64,000 bases of DNA from Taeniopygia guttata (lineage: Eukaryota; Chordata; Aves; Passeriformes; Estrildidae), in contig NC_133037.1 in assembly GCF_048771995.1 (NCBI RefSeq), forward strand, positions 2,795,001-2,859,000. Reading direction: 5' to 3'. Made by a program: the position numbers and the translations under genes. The notes below the pieces were generated by a model. It ran no database searches. It saw nothing but the letters and a program-made list of their open reading frames with translations, and was not told the origin of the DNA. This document shows, piece after piece, positions 46,217-57,225 of this stretch; the stretch's first letter is position 1, and each line of letters begins with the position of its first letter.

Positions 46217-46653
46217 TGTAAATGCAGGCGAATCCAGTGGGAAGAAATGGTGATGTCTGACTCAATTCGGAAGGATGAATGATTTCTTTATTATAACTAT
46301 GCTAAAATACATTAATATACTATATAAAAGGAGGATACTAAAACTACATACTACTTTCTCTGACTCTAACACAACTTGTGACCCTCTCTGAGAGTCCAGC
46401 CCCAGGTGGGTTGGATTGGATTGGATTGGATTGGATTGGATTGGATTGGATTGGATTATTGGATTGTTGGATTGGCCATCAGCTCAAACAATCCTCACCA
46501 AAATCCAACCCAGAACTCACCCCAGGTAAACGATTCTCCAAACACATTCCACATGGGAAAACAAGGAGCAGAAATAGAAATTGTTTTCTCTTTCATTTCT
46601 CTCTGTGCACCTCTATGAAAAATCCTGAGAGGGAGAGAAATGTGCTTGCCACA
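46217..46653 (-). mobile_element. LTR (family D, copy 2)
   Basis: Full-length relative of 11629-12106. On the minus strand it begins TGTGGCAAGCAC at 46653 and ends CATTTACA at 46217. It has the same AATAAA and AT-rich promoter region and a shorter GGATT array (46410-46476). The flanks GGATCCTAT (46208-46216) and GAATCCTGC (46654-46662) match at six of nine positions, and all three differences are transitions, so this may be a decayed duplication of about 9-10 bp like that of copy 1. Confidence 0.85.
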
Positions 46654-46920
46654 GAATCCTGCACCTCCTGTGTGCTGAGGGGGCAGGGATGGAGGAGAGG
46701 AGCCCAAAGCCCATCACAGGGTGAAAACTGCAGTGCCAGAGCCCCCAGAGCAGCAGGTGCAGGGAAGTCCAAGTTGGAATCCCACTGCCTGTGACCCACG
46801 AGCTCCCACCAGCCCATGGAAAGCCCTGGCTCCTTCCTGGTGGACCTCCCAGGCAGCACATTTTGACAGCACATTTTGACAGAAGCCAGCACGCCCTGAT
46901 TTCATATCTCACCACCACCC
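46654..46920. other. Unique GC-rich spacer between two LTRs
   Basis: About 270 bases of non-repeated sequence with a small direct repeat of CACATTTTGACAG (46857 and 46870). No gene seen. Confidence 0.5.
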
Positions 46921-46926
46921 CCTCCT

Positions 46927-47220
46927 TGTCGCCCTGATTCTTAAGATTTTCTAAAGCCTTCTGAGTTTACATTCTGTTAGAAAACTTTCTCCCACAATTT
47001 TCTATAAACAACATATTGTTTTGCATTCCTTCATAGGGGTGGAGAAACTTGATGCACTAGTGGTTTGTCCAATGTCTTTGGAGAGGTGGCACATTCACTC
47101 TCCAATCCACTGTCACCTTTGGAAAAGTATAAAAGTTGGAGTCAGAGAATAAACCTTCTTCTTCTTTACCTTGCAAATAGCAGTGGCTCGTGTCGTGCTT
47201 TCACGTGTCCTATAGTGACA
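46927..47220 (+). mobile_element. Compact solo LTR (family E, copy 2), 294 bp
   Basis: The element starts TGTCGCCCTGATTC and ends CCTATAGTGACA. An exact 6-bp target-site duplication, CCTCCT, lies at 46921-46926 and 47221-47226. TATAAAAG is at 47128-47135 and AATAAA at 47148-47153, only 20 bases apart start to start. If transcription starts about 25-30 bases past the TATA box, the poly(A) signal lies upstream of the start, as in some retroviruses that keep the signal in U3. No gag or pol sequence adjoins it. Copy 1 is at 20326-20615 on the other strand. Confidence 0.93.
47128..47153 (+). promoter_or_regulatory. LTR TATA box and poly(A) signal
   Basis: TATAAAAG followed at a spacing of 12 bases by AATAAA within the family E LTR. 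The pair is conserved in copy 1. Confidence 0.65.
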
Positions 47221-47226
47221 CCTCCT

Positions 47227-49851
47227 CTCCCCAAGCTTTGCAGAACCTTCTCTTTTCCATCCTTCCCCACGTTTTTCTGGGAAGGCAGGAAGATTCTTCC
47301 CCTCAGGATAAGCAGTGGCTCTCACAGCCCCAGCAGGCAGCAGCTGCTTGCAAAAATAGTGACAAAATCTTGACAAGAGGCCACCAAAAGGGATGGAAGG
47401 TGAAGCATCTCCTCCAGGACAGAGATTAACCCCGATGCATCCCACATATGCAGATTTTCCAAAAGTTTAATGTATGCAGCAGCTCTGTGTGACCCTTTCA
47501 AATGCTTCTGCAAGGAGCTGGATGGAAAGCTTGGTTTTTCCTCATGGTAAGCAAATCCTACAGATTTCCCAGGGGAGAAGCAGATTCTTCTTAAACATAT
47601 CTTGCTGAGTCTCTGGAAAAAAAAGAAGTGAGTGGTTTAAGCGACTCCTGTTTTAGCTGGAATTGTAAGTTCTTCATCCAGCAGTTCCATCAAGGGATAG
47701 AGCTTCACCTCCAAATCTTTTTCTGAGGGGAAGGGAAAAGTAATTATGTCTTAATGGATGAAAGGAATATTTTTTTCACATGTATTATAAGTTCATGGAG
47801 CTCTCTGACAGGAGCAGGGATGGAGTGCAAGGTCTGCCACAATTCCAAGGGGAGTCCATCAGGGTCTGTTTTTATTAAGTTTAACACCAACTATATTTCT
47901 TGTGGAGTTATTTTCCTCTCCAAGGATAATTTGTCAGAATCAGACAGGCTATTCATTTCTGCTTGCTTGTAAGTGCCTGGTGTGTGCTCCAGCACCAGCA
48001 CCTTCTCCTGAAGTACAGGCCGCTCATAAAAACACCCAAAAGTCTCATTAATTACTAAATAATGTTTGACTTGGTTTTTCCCCCGATGTTAATATTTAGA
48101 AATAAAATTATTTTCTCCCTCTTTACTTTCCAGAATGCATTTTAATGGTCAGCCTTGTACAGCTCCATTCCCTAATTCTGGATTACTGAATTAGAATATT
48201 AGGCACTATTTGATCATCACAGGAACTTCCTCATCCTCTGGATCCTCAGTGATGCTCTGAGATCCCATTATAAGCTTTCATTTTGTGTCTCTGGATGTGT
48301 TCTACTTCCCAAGGGGTTTAGGCAACAGATTCTGGGGTTGTCAAATGCTCCCTGCCCTCCTAACTGGAATTAACTTGCTCTTTAATTAAACAGATAAATA
48401 ACACACATCTACTGCTGCAGTATTTTTCCTCTCAGAGTCGTGGCTGTCAGGCTTCTGTCAGCACCTCGTGTTTAAAAACAGAATTTTCTCTGCTGATGGG
48501 AGACCACAGAGCTCCTCTTTAAACAAATTCCCACCAGCTTAGGTTAGTTCAGACTGTCTGAACAAATCAATTGGTCCTTACTTGGATGTAGCTCATGAGG
48601 TGAAATGAATAGGGAACAACTACAGTGAATGGCAGACTTTTAATAAACTGTATTTACTGTTAGTCCAAGGAAAGGAGAATCATCATTTACAAAAGGCAAA
48701 GTTTAAATAAGTTCATTTTCCTCAGAGTTCACTGAAAACTTCACCTCTGTAACTCAGCAGACAATACAGAGCAACTTTTTCCAAAGCTTAAATCCTGCAA
48801 AAATCCTTTCCTATATTTCCTAGAAAGGGCCCATCCTAGATTGTTATAATCAATGATATTCACAAGGAATGAATTCCTGATTTCCATCCAAAGGAAAAAA
48901 TCCCTTCACTGTTTTTGAGACTAACATTGATCCCAGCCCACAAAGGGAAGGTAAATGTGTGTACACATCTTACTGAGCTCAGCCTAAACCATGAACCAGA
49001 TCTGCAGATACAGCTCATAAGTTTAAAACCCTCCTCTAAATCAGATTTTTTAAGACCAAGGTGATTGTTAATTTGGACTATATCTAATTAACCTTAGTTT
49101 AAATGTATGGGGTCAAACAACTCAAATATTTATCCAAGACTAACTTTTAATTTTCCGCTCTTTCAATCCAAACAGCTGCAGAGTCAGCACTTGCCCACTG
49201 GAAATAGGGAACAAAATTTCCAGAGAAAGTTTTGATAGTAAAACAGGATTTAAAATCCTTTGTATACAATATCCTTCCCAAATACTGCTGAGCACAGGGG
49301 TGTGAGACAGCCTGGCAGGCAGGAGGTTAATCTGGTTTGTAGACACGGTCATGTGCTGGGATGGCAGGAATAAAGCTGATTAGAGGACATTAATTGGCTG
49401 CTATCTAAATGAGGAGGGAGATTTGCCACGAGTGGAGTGTCCTTTGAATGCTGCCCTGAATTTATGACACAACCCTGGTTATAAATGCTCCAAACCCAAC
49501 CTGTCAGAAATGAAGTTTGATTTGTGGGCTCCGATCCCTTTGTTTGCCTACAAAGCTCTGGGTAAACTGTAGCACCGAGGAAATAAATAATGAATTCTGG
49601 CAATTAATAATTCATCCTCTTGCTTGATCTCACTGTTTCACATCCAGTGACCTACCTGGCCTCCTCTAAGACTACAAAGATTCGCCGCCAGCAAATGTCT
49701 TTTAATGGTTGCTTTTAGCTCTTGTTTACCAGGATTGTTGACCCCATTCACATCCCATAATGTAATTTTAATGGTGACTTTGTAATCAAGGAGTGTGTCT
49801 TGGAGGGAGCTGCAGCTGAGGCTCGGAGCAGCTCCCGAGGCAGCTCTGCCT
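47227..49851. other. Unique sequence, no gene seen
   Basis: About 2.6 kb, mostly AT-rich, with only short uncharacterised open frames. Confidence 0.5.
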
Positions 49852-49914
49852 GGATGCTTCCCCTTCCCTTGGATGCTTCCCCTTCCCTTGGATGCTTCCC
49901 CTTCCCTTGGATGC
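49852..49914. repeat. 19-bp minisatellite, about 3 copies
   Basis: GGATGCTTCCCCTTCCCTT repeats three times with no or almost no differences, followed by a partial fourth copy GGATGC. Confidence 0.95.
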
Positions 49915-50159
49915 AGCAGGATTTAATGCTGGAGCACTCTGGGCATCCCCAGTCTGCTGATTCCAGTGGGACTCACACAGAATCAGAAATATTCCCCCAA
50001 AACCTGTCCCAAAAGTGGCTTAGAGGAGGGGACATTGTGCTGCTGGGGCAGAGCAGACCTGGGTGACAGCCACCCAGTCTGGATCTGCCCATGGAGCCTG
50101 GCTGGGCACACACCCCAAATACCAGGGAATCATGGAATCTCTACCCTGGGCTGGGGCTG

Positions 50160-50230
50160 GACAAACCTTTCCATGAAGAAACTCTTCCTAAAATCCAATT
50201 TAAATCCCTCCTGGCACAAGGGATTGACTT
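50160..50230 (+). mobile_element. CR1 LINE fragment (probable)
   Basis: ATGAAGAAACTCTTCCTAAA followed by TCCAATTTAAATCCCTCCTG resembles the CR1 3'-region pattern in which AAGAAATTCTTCC is followed by CTAATCTAAACC-type sequence and CCTGGC. The final 3' tail is not recognisable, so this is a short internal remnant. Confidence 0.55.
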
Positions 50231-53200
50231 CATGATGCTTTTTATTTTTTTTTTAATCTGGCTGGGGGCAGATGATGCCTGATGTCACCATCTCTTAAAA
50301 AATTAAGTCTCTAAGTGTCAACCTACACATCAGGGTCTGTCATTCACAAAATGACAGCAGTAGGAATAATAGTCTCAACTGTAAATTTAATTATTCCTGT
50401 TGTGCCAATAGTTACTCTTAGACATTGCCTCTTAGAGAGGCAATGCTATCTACAAAGGAATTTCAGGAAGAAAGTTGATGAATAATGAAGATTGGAACAG
50501 GAAAACCTTATGTCTATGTTCTTTCAAAGAGAGTTTACAAAATTATTACCGAAGTCAGAGCACAGCAGCAATAAACTGTTCTGAAATTAAGTGATAGTCC
50601 TGAGAAATCTGGAATGAACACTACCCAGAAAGAAATCGATTCAGTCTTAGAAATGAAATTACAGTTATGAATTAATTGTTGTTGATAAAAACTATTTTGT
50701 TTGACAGTTTGCTGAGGTTCTTATAAATATACAGTTCAGGGAAAAGATATGAGGAAAGAAATCCTGTACACAGTAGAAAACTTTCTTTGGAAAGGATGAG
50801 TTTATTCATATATATATGGGCATGTACACATTGCTGATGTGACCCCTATGCAGCCACGTGTTTCCCATCCTGATTATTTATACACAAATATTCTGAATTT
50901 CTGCAGAGTCAGCAACAATCCCCTGCAAATGTGAAAACCTCTGGATCTGAGCAGCTTTTAGTGCTAATAATTGGATTTATTTGGTGAGAGAAAATGAGAA
51001 ATCAGGAGAAGGAGCAACTTCTAGAGCTTTCTAGCTCAGCCTGCTCGAAGCTGATTTAAAAAGCTGGTTTTCCTGTCAGGAGGAAAGCTCCAGGAGATCC
51101 TGCAGCTCTCAGGGACCTTTGGAGATCTGCTCTGCTCCTTCAGCAGTGGATCTGGCACACTGGGACAAGCAGTGGGAACGCTGCCTGCTCCATCTCAGCT
51201 ATTTAATTACCACCAAATTACTCATTTAATCACGACATCAGCTTGAAACAGGGAAAGAAAATAAATTCGGTGCTTTTCCCCTTGCTCCTCACACCTCAAG
51301 GATCCCCTGATGAATGCAGGAGGTGCTGAGGTGATAATAGTTGTTAGTTCATGCTGTGCAGAAGCTCCATTAAGCTTGTGCTGAGCTCTGTTGGTAAATC
51401 CCTCCCTGCCATCCATCAGCAGATAGCTCCAATCTGCTCCAGATATTGATCAGCCCGTTCTGCTGAGAGTTGAGCTCCTCAAAATCCCATCTGTTCCTCC
51501 TCACTGTACCCCAGCAAAGGAGAAAGGGGCTTTTATTGCCCTTCCAGAGACCGGGCAGCTCCTGAATCTCAGCTAGGAAATTCTCTGGAAAATCTTTGTT
51601 GTGGGGATGGGACAACCAGGATATCACACATGTCACACCATGAGGTCCTTCAGGATGGGGGTGTTTGTGCTGGTACGAGGCAAAAAACAAAGGAATTGGA
51701 TTGGAAATTCTAGCCTCATTGCCCTCATCTGTGTGGGATTTAATTCAGTGCAGATCTTGTATTTATTGCAAAGGAATTTATCTTTTTAGGAAAAAGAATT
51801 TTAGGACTACTTCTCTTTATCCAAGCCCAGGAAACTTTCCCTAGGAGCCAAAGATGGCTCTGGGTCGATATTACCTGGCCATACCAAGGAGACACAGCTG
51901 CTCCATGTGGAAAAATCTCCAATATCAGATTTTAGAATATGGGTAAGATGTGGATATTCTCCACATGGTGGTCACCTGGATGGCAGCTGCCATCCCCAGC
52001 CTTACCCTTCTCTCTTCCTTCACATGGTACATTAAATACTTGCTGCAGTAAATTTGGCACTTTTTACAGATTTTTCCATGGATCTTCAGATTCAGCATTT
52101 CCATTGGCTGGATGTTGACTGTAAACACATTAATCTTCCTGCATCATCCCAGATCCAGTTGCAGGATATTCACTATTCTGTAGAATAAATGCTTCTTCAG
52201 ATGCAAATGTGAAAACATGTAAGAACATTTAACTTTGATTAATTAAACTGTATTAATTTAACAGATGGTGTGCTGTGACACCCACCAGGCTGAGGTTTAG
52301 ATTTGTGGTACTTTAAAGAGGGATCACTGCCTCTGTTTTGATATAAATTTTGAATCTCTGCACAGCCAACAGATGTTCAACTCAAGGTTTTTTTCCTCCC
52401 CCATTTTGTTTTGCCTTCAATTCATGGTTGGCAAGTCCTGGGACTTCCGGGGGGTGACACTGCTGCCTGATAAATCTGAGTCCTTGGTAAGGAGCCCTCT
52501 CTCATTGTGCGCAAACAAATCCTCATCTTTAAGTAGCAAAGCAGAAGAATTTAGTGGTGAATCCCCTTTCTCCTAGTGAAGTGTTAATTAGTGGAGTGGA
52601 CCCCTGCTGTATGTTGGTTATTGTAGGAGGAACCATCCAAAAGATCAAATATTTCTTAGGACAAAAGTAATTTTAGAAAGAAGCAAGATTTTAACTTTAC
52701 AATCCTTCCAGAGGGACTGTCATAACAAATTTTTTATTCTTGTCTTGATCCACACCTATGCTCATGCTGAAGCCCTGTGGTAGAAATCATATCTTATATA
52801 TTTATGATTTTCTCCTCCAGAAACAGCCAGTGTTGGATTTCTCCAGGGTGCATTGCTGCACTAATATCCTGTATTTCCAATGACCTGTGCAACATAACCA
52901 AAAATTAGCAGATTTATTTATTTAAGTCTCTCTACCCTGCTTTTCCCACTGCTGTAACATCATGCAGTAACTGCCTACAGTTACAGCTTTTGGGACTCTG
53001 CTTGAGCAGCCTGAAACTTCCCCAAGCACTCCTGATCTCCAGGAAGCAGAGTTTGCTCTTTATTATCATTTCTGATTCCATTGACTTCCACAGAGTAGAT
53101 ATATCTCCGGTGAGATTTCATTTTCTCCCACTTCCTGTTCCATCAGAGGTTTCTAGAGGATTTTTAATATTTTCGTTTTGGCACAGGATCAGGGCTGAGT

Positions 53201-53299
53201 TGGGAGCAATAGTATTGGGTTCCCCTGTGGGACACTCATATTCTTCCACCACAGATTTTCTGCTTATCAAGAAAAGATCTCTCCAAAGCTGGCAGTTTG
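50231..53299. other. Unique sequence, no gene seen
   Basis: About 3 kb with no recognisable gene. The frame at 52373-52576 (plus) contains a short complex segment ending before GTAAGG but lacks a good acceptor, so I do not call an exon. Confidence 0.45.
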
Positions 53300-53452
53300 T
53301 GGATGCCCCATCCCTGGAAACACCCAGGGCCAGGTTGGAAAAGGCTCTGAGCAACCTGGGCTGCTTGAACCTGTCCCTCCATGGCAGAGGGGTTGGATAG
53401 ATGATTTTTAAAGGTCCCTTCCAGCTCAAACCATCCTGTGATCTATAATTAT
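53300..53452 (+). mobile_element. CR1 LINE 3' end (older subfamily)
   Basis: A sense CR1 tail of a different, more diverged type: CCTGGAAACACCCAGGGCCA, GGCTCTGAGCAACCTGGGCT, CCATGGCAGAGGGGTTGGA, and AAAGGTCCCTTCCAGCTCAA with CATCCTGTGAT at the end. Confidence 0.92.
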
Positions 53453-54334
53453 TATCCTAAGCATCTTGGGGAATTCAAGGCTTATAAGATGGGTAGGTTC
53501 CTTACCCCTTTTTACCTCTGAATAACAGATTTATTCACTAACTGTGTGAATGTGATAGAAAAACAAAGCAATGTAATAATGGCCTCACTGGGAAGGAGAG
53601 AGAAAAGGGAGGGATAAAGTCACACATGTGCTTAAACCCATGGATTTGCAGGGAAGAATGGAGTGGTACCGATGCCTTTGCTTTGGTTCTAGACCCAGAC
53701 ACCATTAAGGGACAAAGTGTTTTTACTTTGGTATTTAATAAGGATTTTTATGGTGCAACACTTCACCAAGGTAGAACACACTGAAATGTACACACATGGT
53801 AGATCATGTATAGAATTTTATAGGCTTTGCAAATTAGCATATTTAACTAAGATGCTCCAATGAGAGGCTTGAATGGACAGCATGATATCCTTCTATCTGA
53901 AACTATTTCACTTTAGATGGGTTTAATCTGGGTTTGCAGGATGTGTTTTAGGAGGGACTTTGGTTTTTCAAAGCAGTGTAAAGCTTTTTGGCTTTTGACG
54001 GTGAGGCCTTTAGGATGTTTGCTCCTCTGGCCTAACAGAATACCAAGATTATGCTGAAATATCAGATTTAAGGAATTACAAGTGTGCATGCTAAGGGTAC
54101 TGAGAATACATAAGAGGTGCACAAAGGAAAAGGCAGAAAATCATCAGTGCAAAGCAAAAATGTATCAGGGTCCCTCCTGAGCTGGTGCTCCTGAACCTGT
54201 GACGTTGTCTGGGCTTTCACTGCCTGGCCTGTGGCACTTCCTGAGGTCACTTGGGTGTCCCTGCCTCGTCCCTCTGCCTCCTGCTCCTCTGCCCAGGGCT
54301 CGTGGTGACAGCCTGTGAACATCCTCTGCTGGTG
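53453..54334. other. Unique sequence, no gene seen
   Basis: AT-rich noncoding sequence to about 54160, then GC-rich sequence up to the LTR. Confidence 0.5.
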
Positions 54335-54340
54335 GGGGAA

Positions 54341-54919
54341 TGTCGGAGCCCAGCACATCCCTCTGGCTGCCCTGGCTGCTCCAGACCCTGGCAGGGGGCT
54401 CAGGGACCTTGGCATGAAGTCAAAAGCACCTGTGGCTTCAATTTTAGCCTGTGGGAGAAGCTGCCAACTCTGTATGAGGAATTACAAGCCTCAAGGGTTT
54501 GATTAGTGTGATATTTGAATTAACACAGCATGGAAAAGTATCCATTTGGGGTGTTTAGACTATAATTCAAGGGGTCAAGATGGAGGGGTTTGGGCGTGTC
54601 CTGACCTTCTTCTCCTTCTCCTTGCCCTCCATGTCTTGGTGTGATGGTGACACTTTTCTGTTGGTTCAAGGTAGAGATTCACAGTCTAACATAGGTGATG
54701 GGAACTGGTAAAATTGCAAACACAGACACGTAGTTTCGAGTCTATAAGGTGGGAGCTGCCCAGGGCTCAAGGGCAGAATGCCATGACCTCCTTGCTAGGC
54801 AGAGCTGGGCAGGTCAGAGAAAGAATGTTCAGGTAAGAAGAAATAAACAACCTTGAAAACACAATTGGAGCATTCCAGGCTCCTTCTTTGGCTGCACGGG
54901 CTGGGAAAGGACTTTCGCA
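54341..54919 (+). mobile_element. Solo LTR (family B, copy 2), 579 bp
   Basis: Relative of 20785-21401, starting TGTCGGAGCC and ending ACTTTCGCA. AATAAA is at 54842-54847, followed by CAACCTTGAAA as in copy 1. GGGGAA flanks it exactly on both sides (54335-54340 and 54920-54925), a 6-bp target-site duplication. It diverges clearly from copy 1 in the middle and in U5, so the two insertions came from different source elements or at different times. Small open frames within it are not recognisable proteins. Confidence 0.9.
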
Positions 54920-54925
54920 GGGGAA

Positions 54926-57104
54926 CATCTGCCTCCCCCTCTCCTCCATTCCCGTGTCAGGCTCCAGGCTGCTTCCCCTGCTTCTCCAGCCTCCTCACAC
55001 CCCGTGGCACTGCTCCACGCCTCTTGTGATAGATGAGTTAGAAGCAGTGCTGGCTTCTTTCAAGATTTATGAGATTTAGCTTGCTTGGAGCACTTCACAG
55101 AATCTACAAATGACATCTAAACACAAACCCCCTGATTTGTGAGCTGAGCTGTGCAATGCTCTACACATACTTATTTATTTATTTATTTTTAATTTAGGAG
55201 AACCCTTCCCTTCTGGAAGCTGCTCTTTCAGGGTTGCAGAGATGCTGTTGCAGGTAGGAAATCTGGAATTTCCACCAACCCTGGCCCCAAGAGTTGCTTA
55301 GTAACTACCAGTGGTTTCCCAGGCACAGCTTCCACGTACCAACCTGAAAGCCCAGAAGAGCCAAGCTCGAAAGCAGCTCTGAGCTTGCACATCCCCTCTG
55401 CTCCTGATGTGCCATGAGACAGGAAATCTCACTGCTGAACTTCAGACAACAATTAGGAATGTATCTGACAGAGAGGGTGTTTACTTGGTTTAGCTCATGC
55501 TGATTTGGAAGGCAGTTTGTGGAGCTAAAGCATTGTCCCTATAAATTGGATTTACAGTGGGACAATGGGCATTGAATGCATTAACATAGGTTAAATTCCT
55601 GGAAGAACTAAAAAAACCTAATTATTCTCATTAGAATTTGGTGATTTATTAAATGATCAATTTCAACCTGTTCAGACTTTCTATACTTAAAACCCGTGAG
55701 GAAGAAGAGAAAATCCCCAGTGCGGCAACACTGCTGGGAGCAAAGAAAAAGCTGCAGTGGAGGGGAGGCAGAAGAGAAAATGGACAGTGCTTAGCTTCTG
55801 TCAGAACTGGAACTAGCACCTGAGCCTGTGAGAGCTGATATCTCTGCAGGATTACTTTAAATCAGGATTAATTTTCTGAACTGATTAAGAAACTGCTGCA
55901 TAATGAAAATTCAGTTATGTACTTAGGGACTTTAAATTTTAGACAAGTGAGGCAACCTTGCTGGTAAAGGCAGTCAGTCAGGCAGACCACAACAAAAATA
56001 ACTTCTTTTTAAGCACATTTTTTCTCTAAATAAAGACAGAAAACAGGAGCTAATCATTCAGACAACTCTGTTGGAGAAGCTTGGGAATTGTCTCACTTCC
56101 TAACTAAATTCCTCCTATGCAGACAGTGAAATCCCTCTGTGTTAGTGCCAAAATGTGACAGCACCAGGCTGCTGTTCCTACCTTAAAACACAGCCCTTGC
56201 AGGATGCCAGGCAGCCGGGGGAGGATTGCAAGGAGGAGAAATACTACTGCAAAGACAAAATGCAGCTCTTTACCTGTGCTATCTTGTTTGAGGTTAAACA
56301 AAGTATTTTTTAATCACATCAGCGTGTTTCTATTTTTAAAAGGAGACCTCTAAGGAATTTTTTTACGTTTGTTTTTGGTAGGAGTCAAATCAGCAATTCA
56401 ACTGGTGTCCTTTGTGCCAAAAGTGACCATGCACCACCAAGCGATGCAGGGCAGCTTTAGTCTGAATGCGGACCCTTGGTGCATTCAGTTATTTTGCTGC
56501 GGTTTTGGTTTGGTTTCTGTGGGTTCTGATGACCAAAAGCACATTGAATGCTTCAGTCTCTGCTGTGGCAGCACAATTTTAAACTGTGAGCTTCCATCCC
56601 TGGATGTGCCAGCACAGCCTGAGCAGCTCTCTCAGCACAGACATTATCTTGTCCCTGCTACTCAATGCCGTGGCTGTGTAAGCCCATAAAACTCCCAAAC
56701 CACACATAAAACCCCCTCAGTCGCCTGGAGCCCCAGCCAAGGCCCAATTTGGGTAATTGCATTCTGTCTCTCTGAAATTCACACATCAGGTTTCAGTTTG
56801 GTGTTGATTGGACTCTTCCTCCCCGCCTTCACTCCACCATCTGCAGGTTTTCAGGCAGGACCCGCAGTTTGTCTTCCAGGTATCTGTGCTCCAGTCCACG
56901 GGCCAGGATGGATGAGGGATGGCCAGGCTGTTCCAGTGCCATGGGCACTTCAAGTGGCTCCTCGACTGCCTCACCAGCAGCTGCTCCTCTTCCTCAGCCA
57001 GGGATGTCACCTCTGCCTTTGCACAGTGACAGAGCTCTGCCAACTCCACCCCAGGAAACGGCTGAGATTTATTTATTTTCATTCTTGGCATCAAATCCCT
57101 TGAA
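54926..57104. other. Unique sequence, no gene seen
   Basis: No gene recognised. An ATTT run lies near 55170-55190. Two overlapping plus-strand frames at 56798-57129 have no domain signature. Confidence 0.5.
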
Positions 57105-57225
57105 AAACTCAGCCTGGAAGGAACCTTGAACGTTGATCTAAACTTGGTCCCCTGCCACCTTGGCAGGCACAGCTTATGAAATGCTGCTGCCCCAACCCAG
57201 GCTGCACTGATCCCAACCCTGCCAG
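57105..57225 (-). mobile_element. CR1 LINE 3' fragment (diverged)
   Basis: AGCCTGGAAGGAACCTTGAA, then CCCTGCCACCTTGGCAGGCA, then CCCAACCCAGGCTGCACTGA is the complement of a CR1 3' region lacking its extreme tail. It is more diverged than the copies at 11.1, 24.5 and 29.1 kb. Confidence 0.65.

Noticed and set aside
52373..52500. Possible exon ending before GTAAGG at about 52489
   Set aside because: No adequate pyrimidine tract and acceptor upstream, and the encoded stretch was not recognised.
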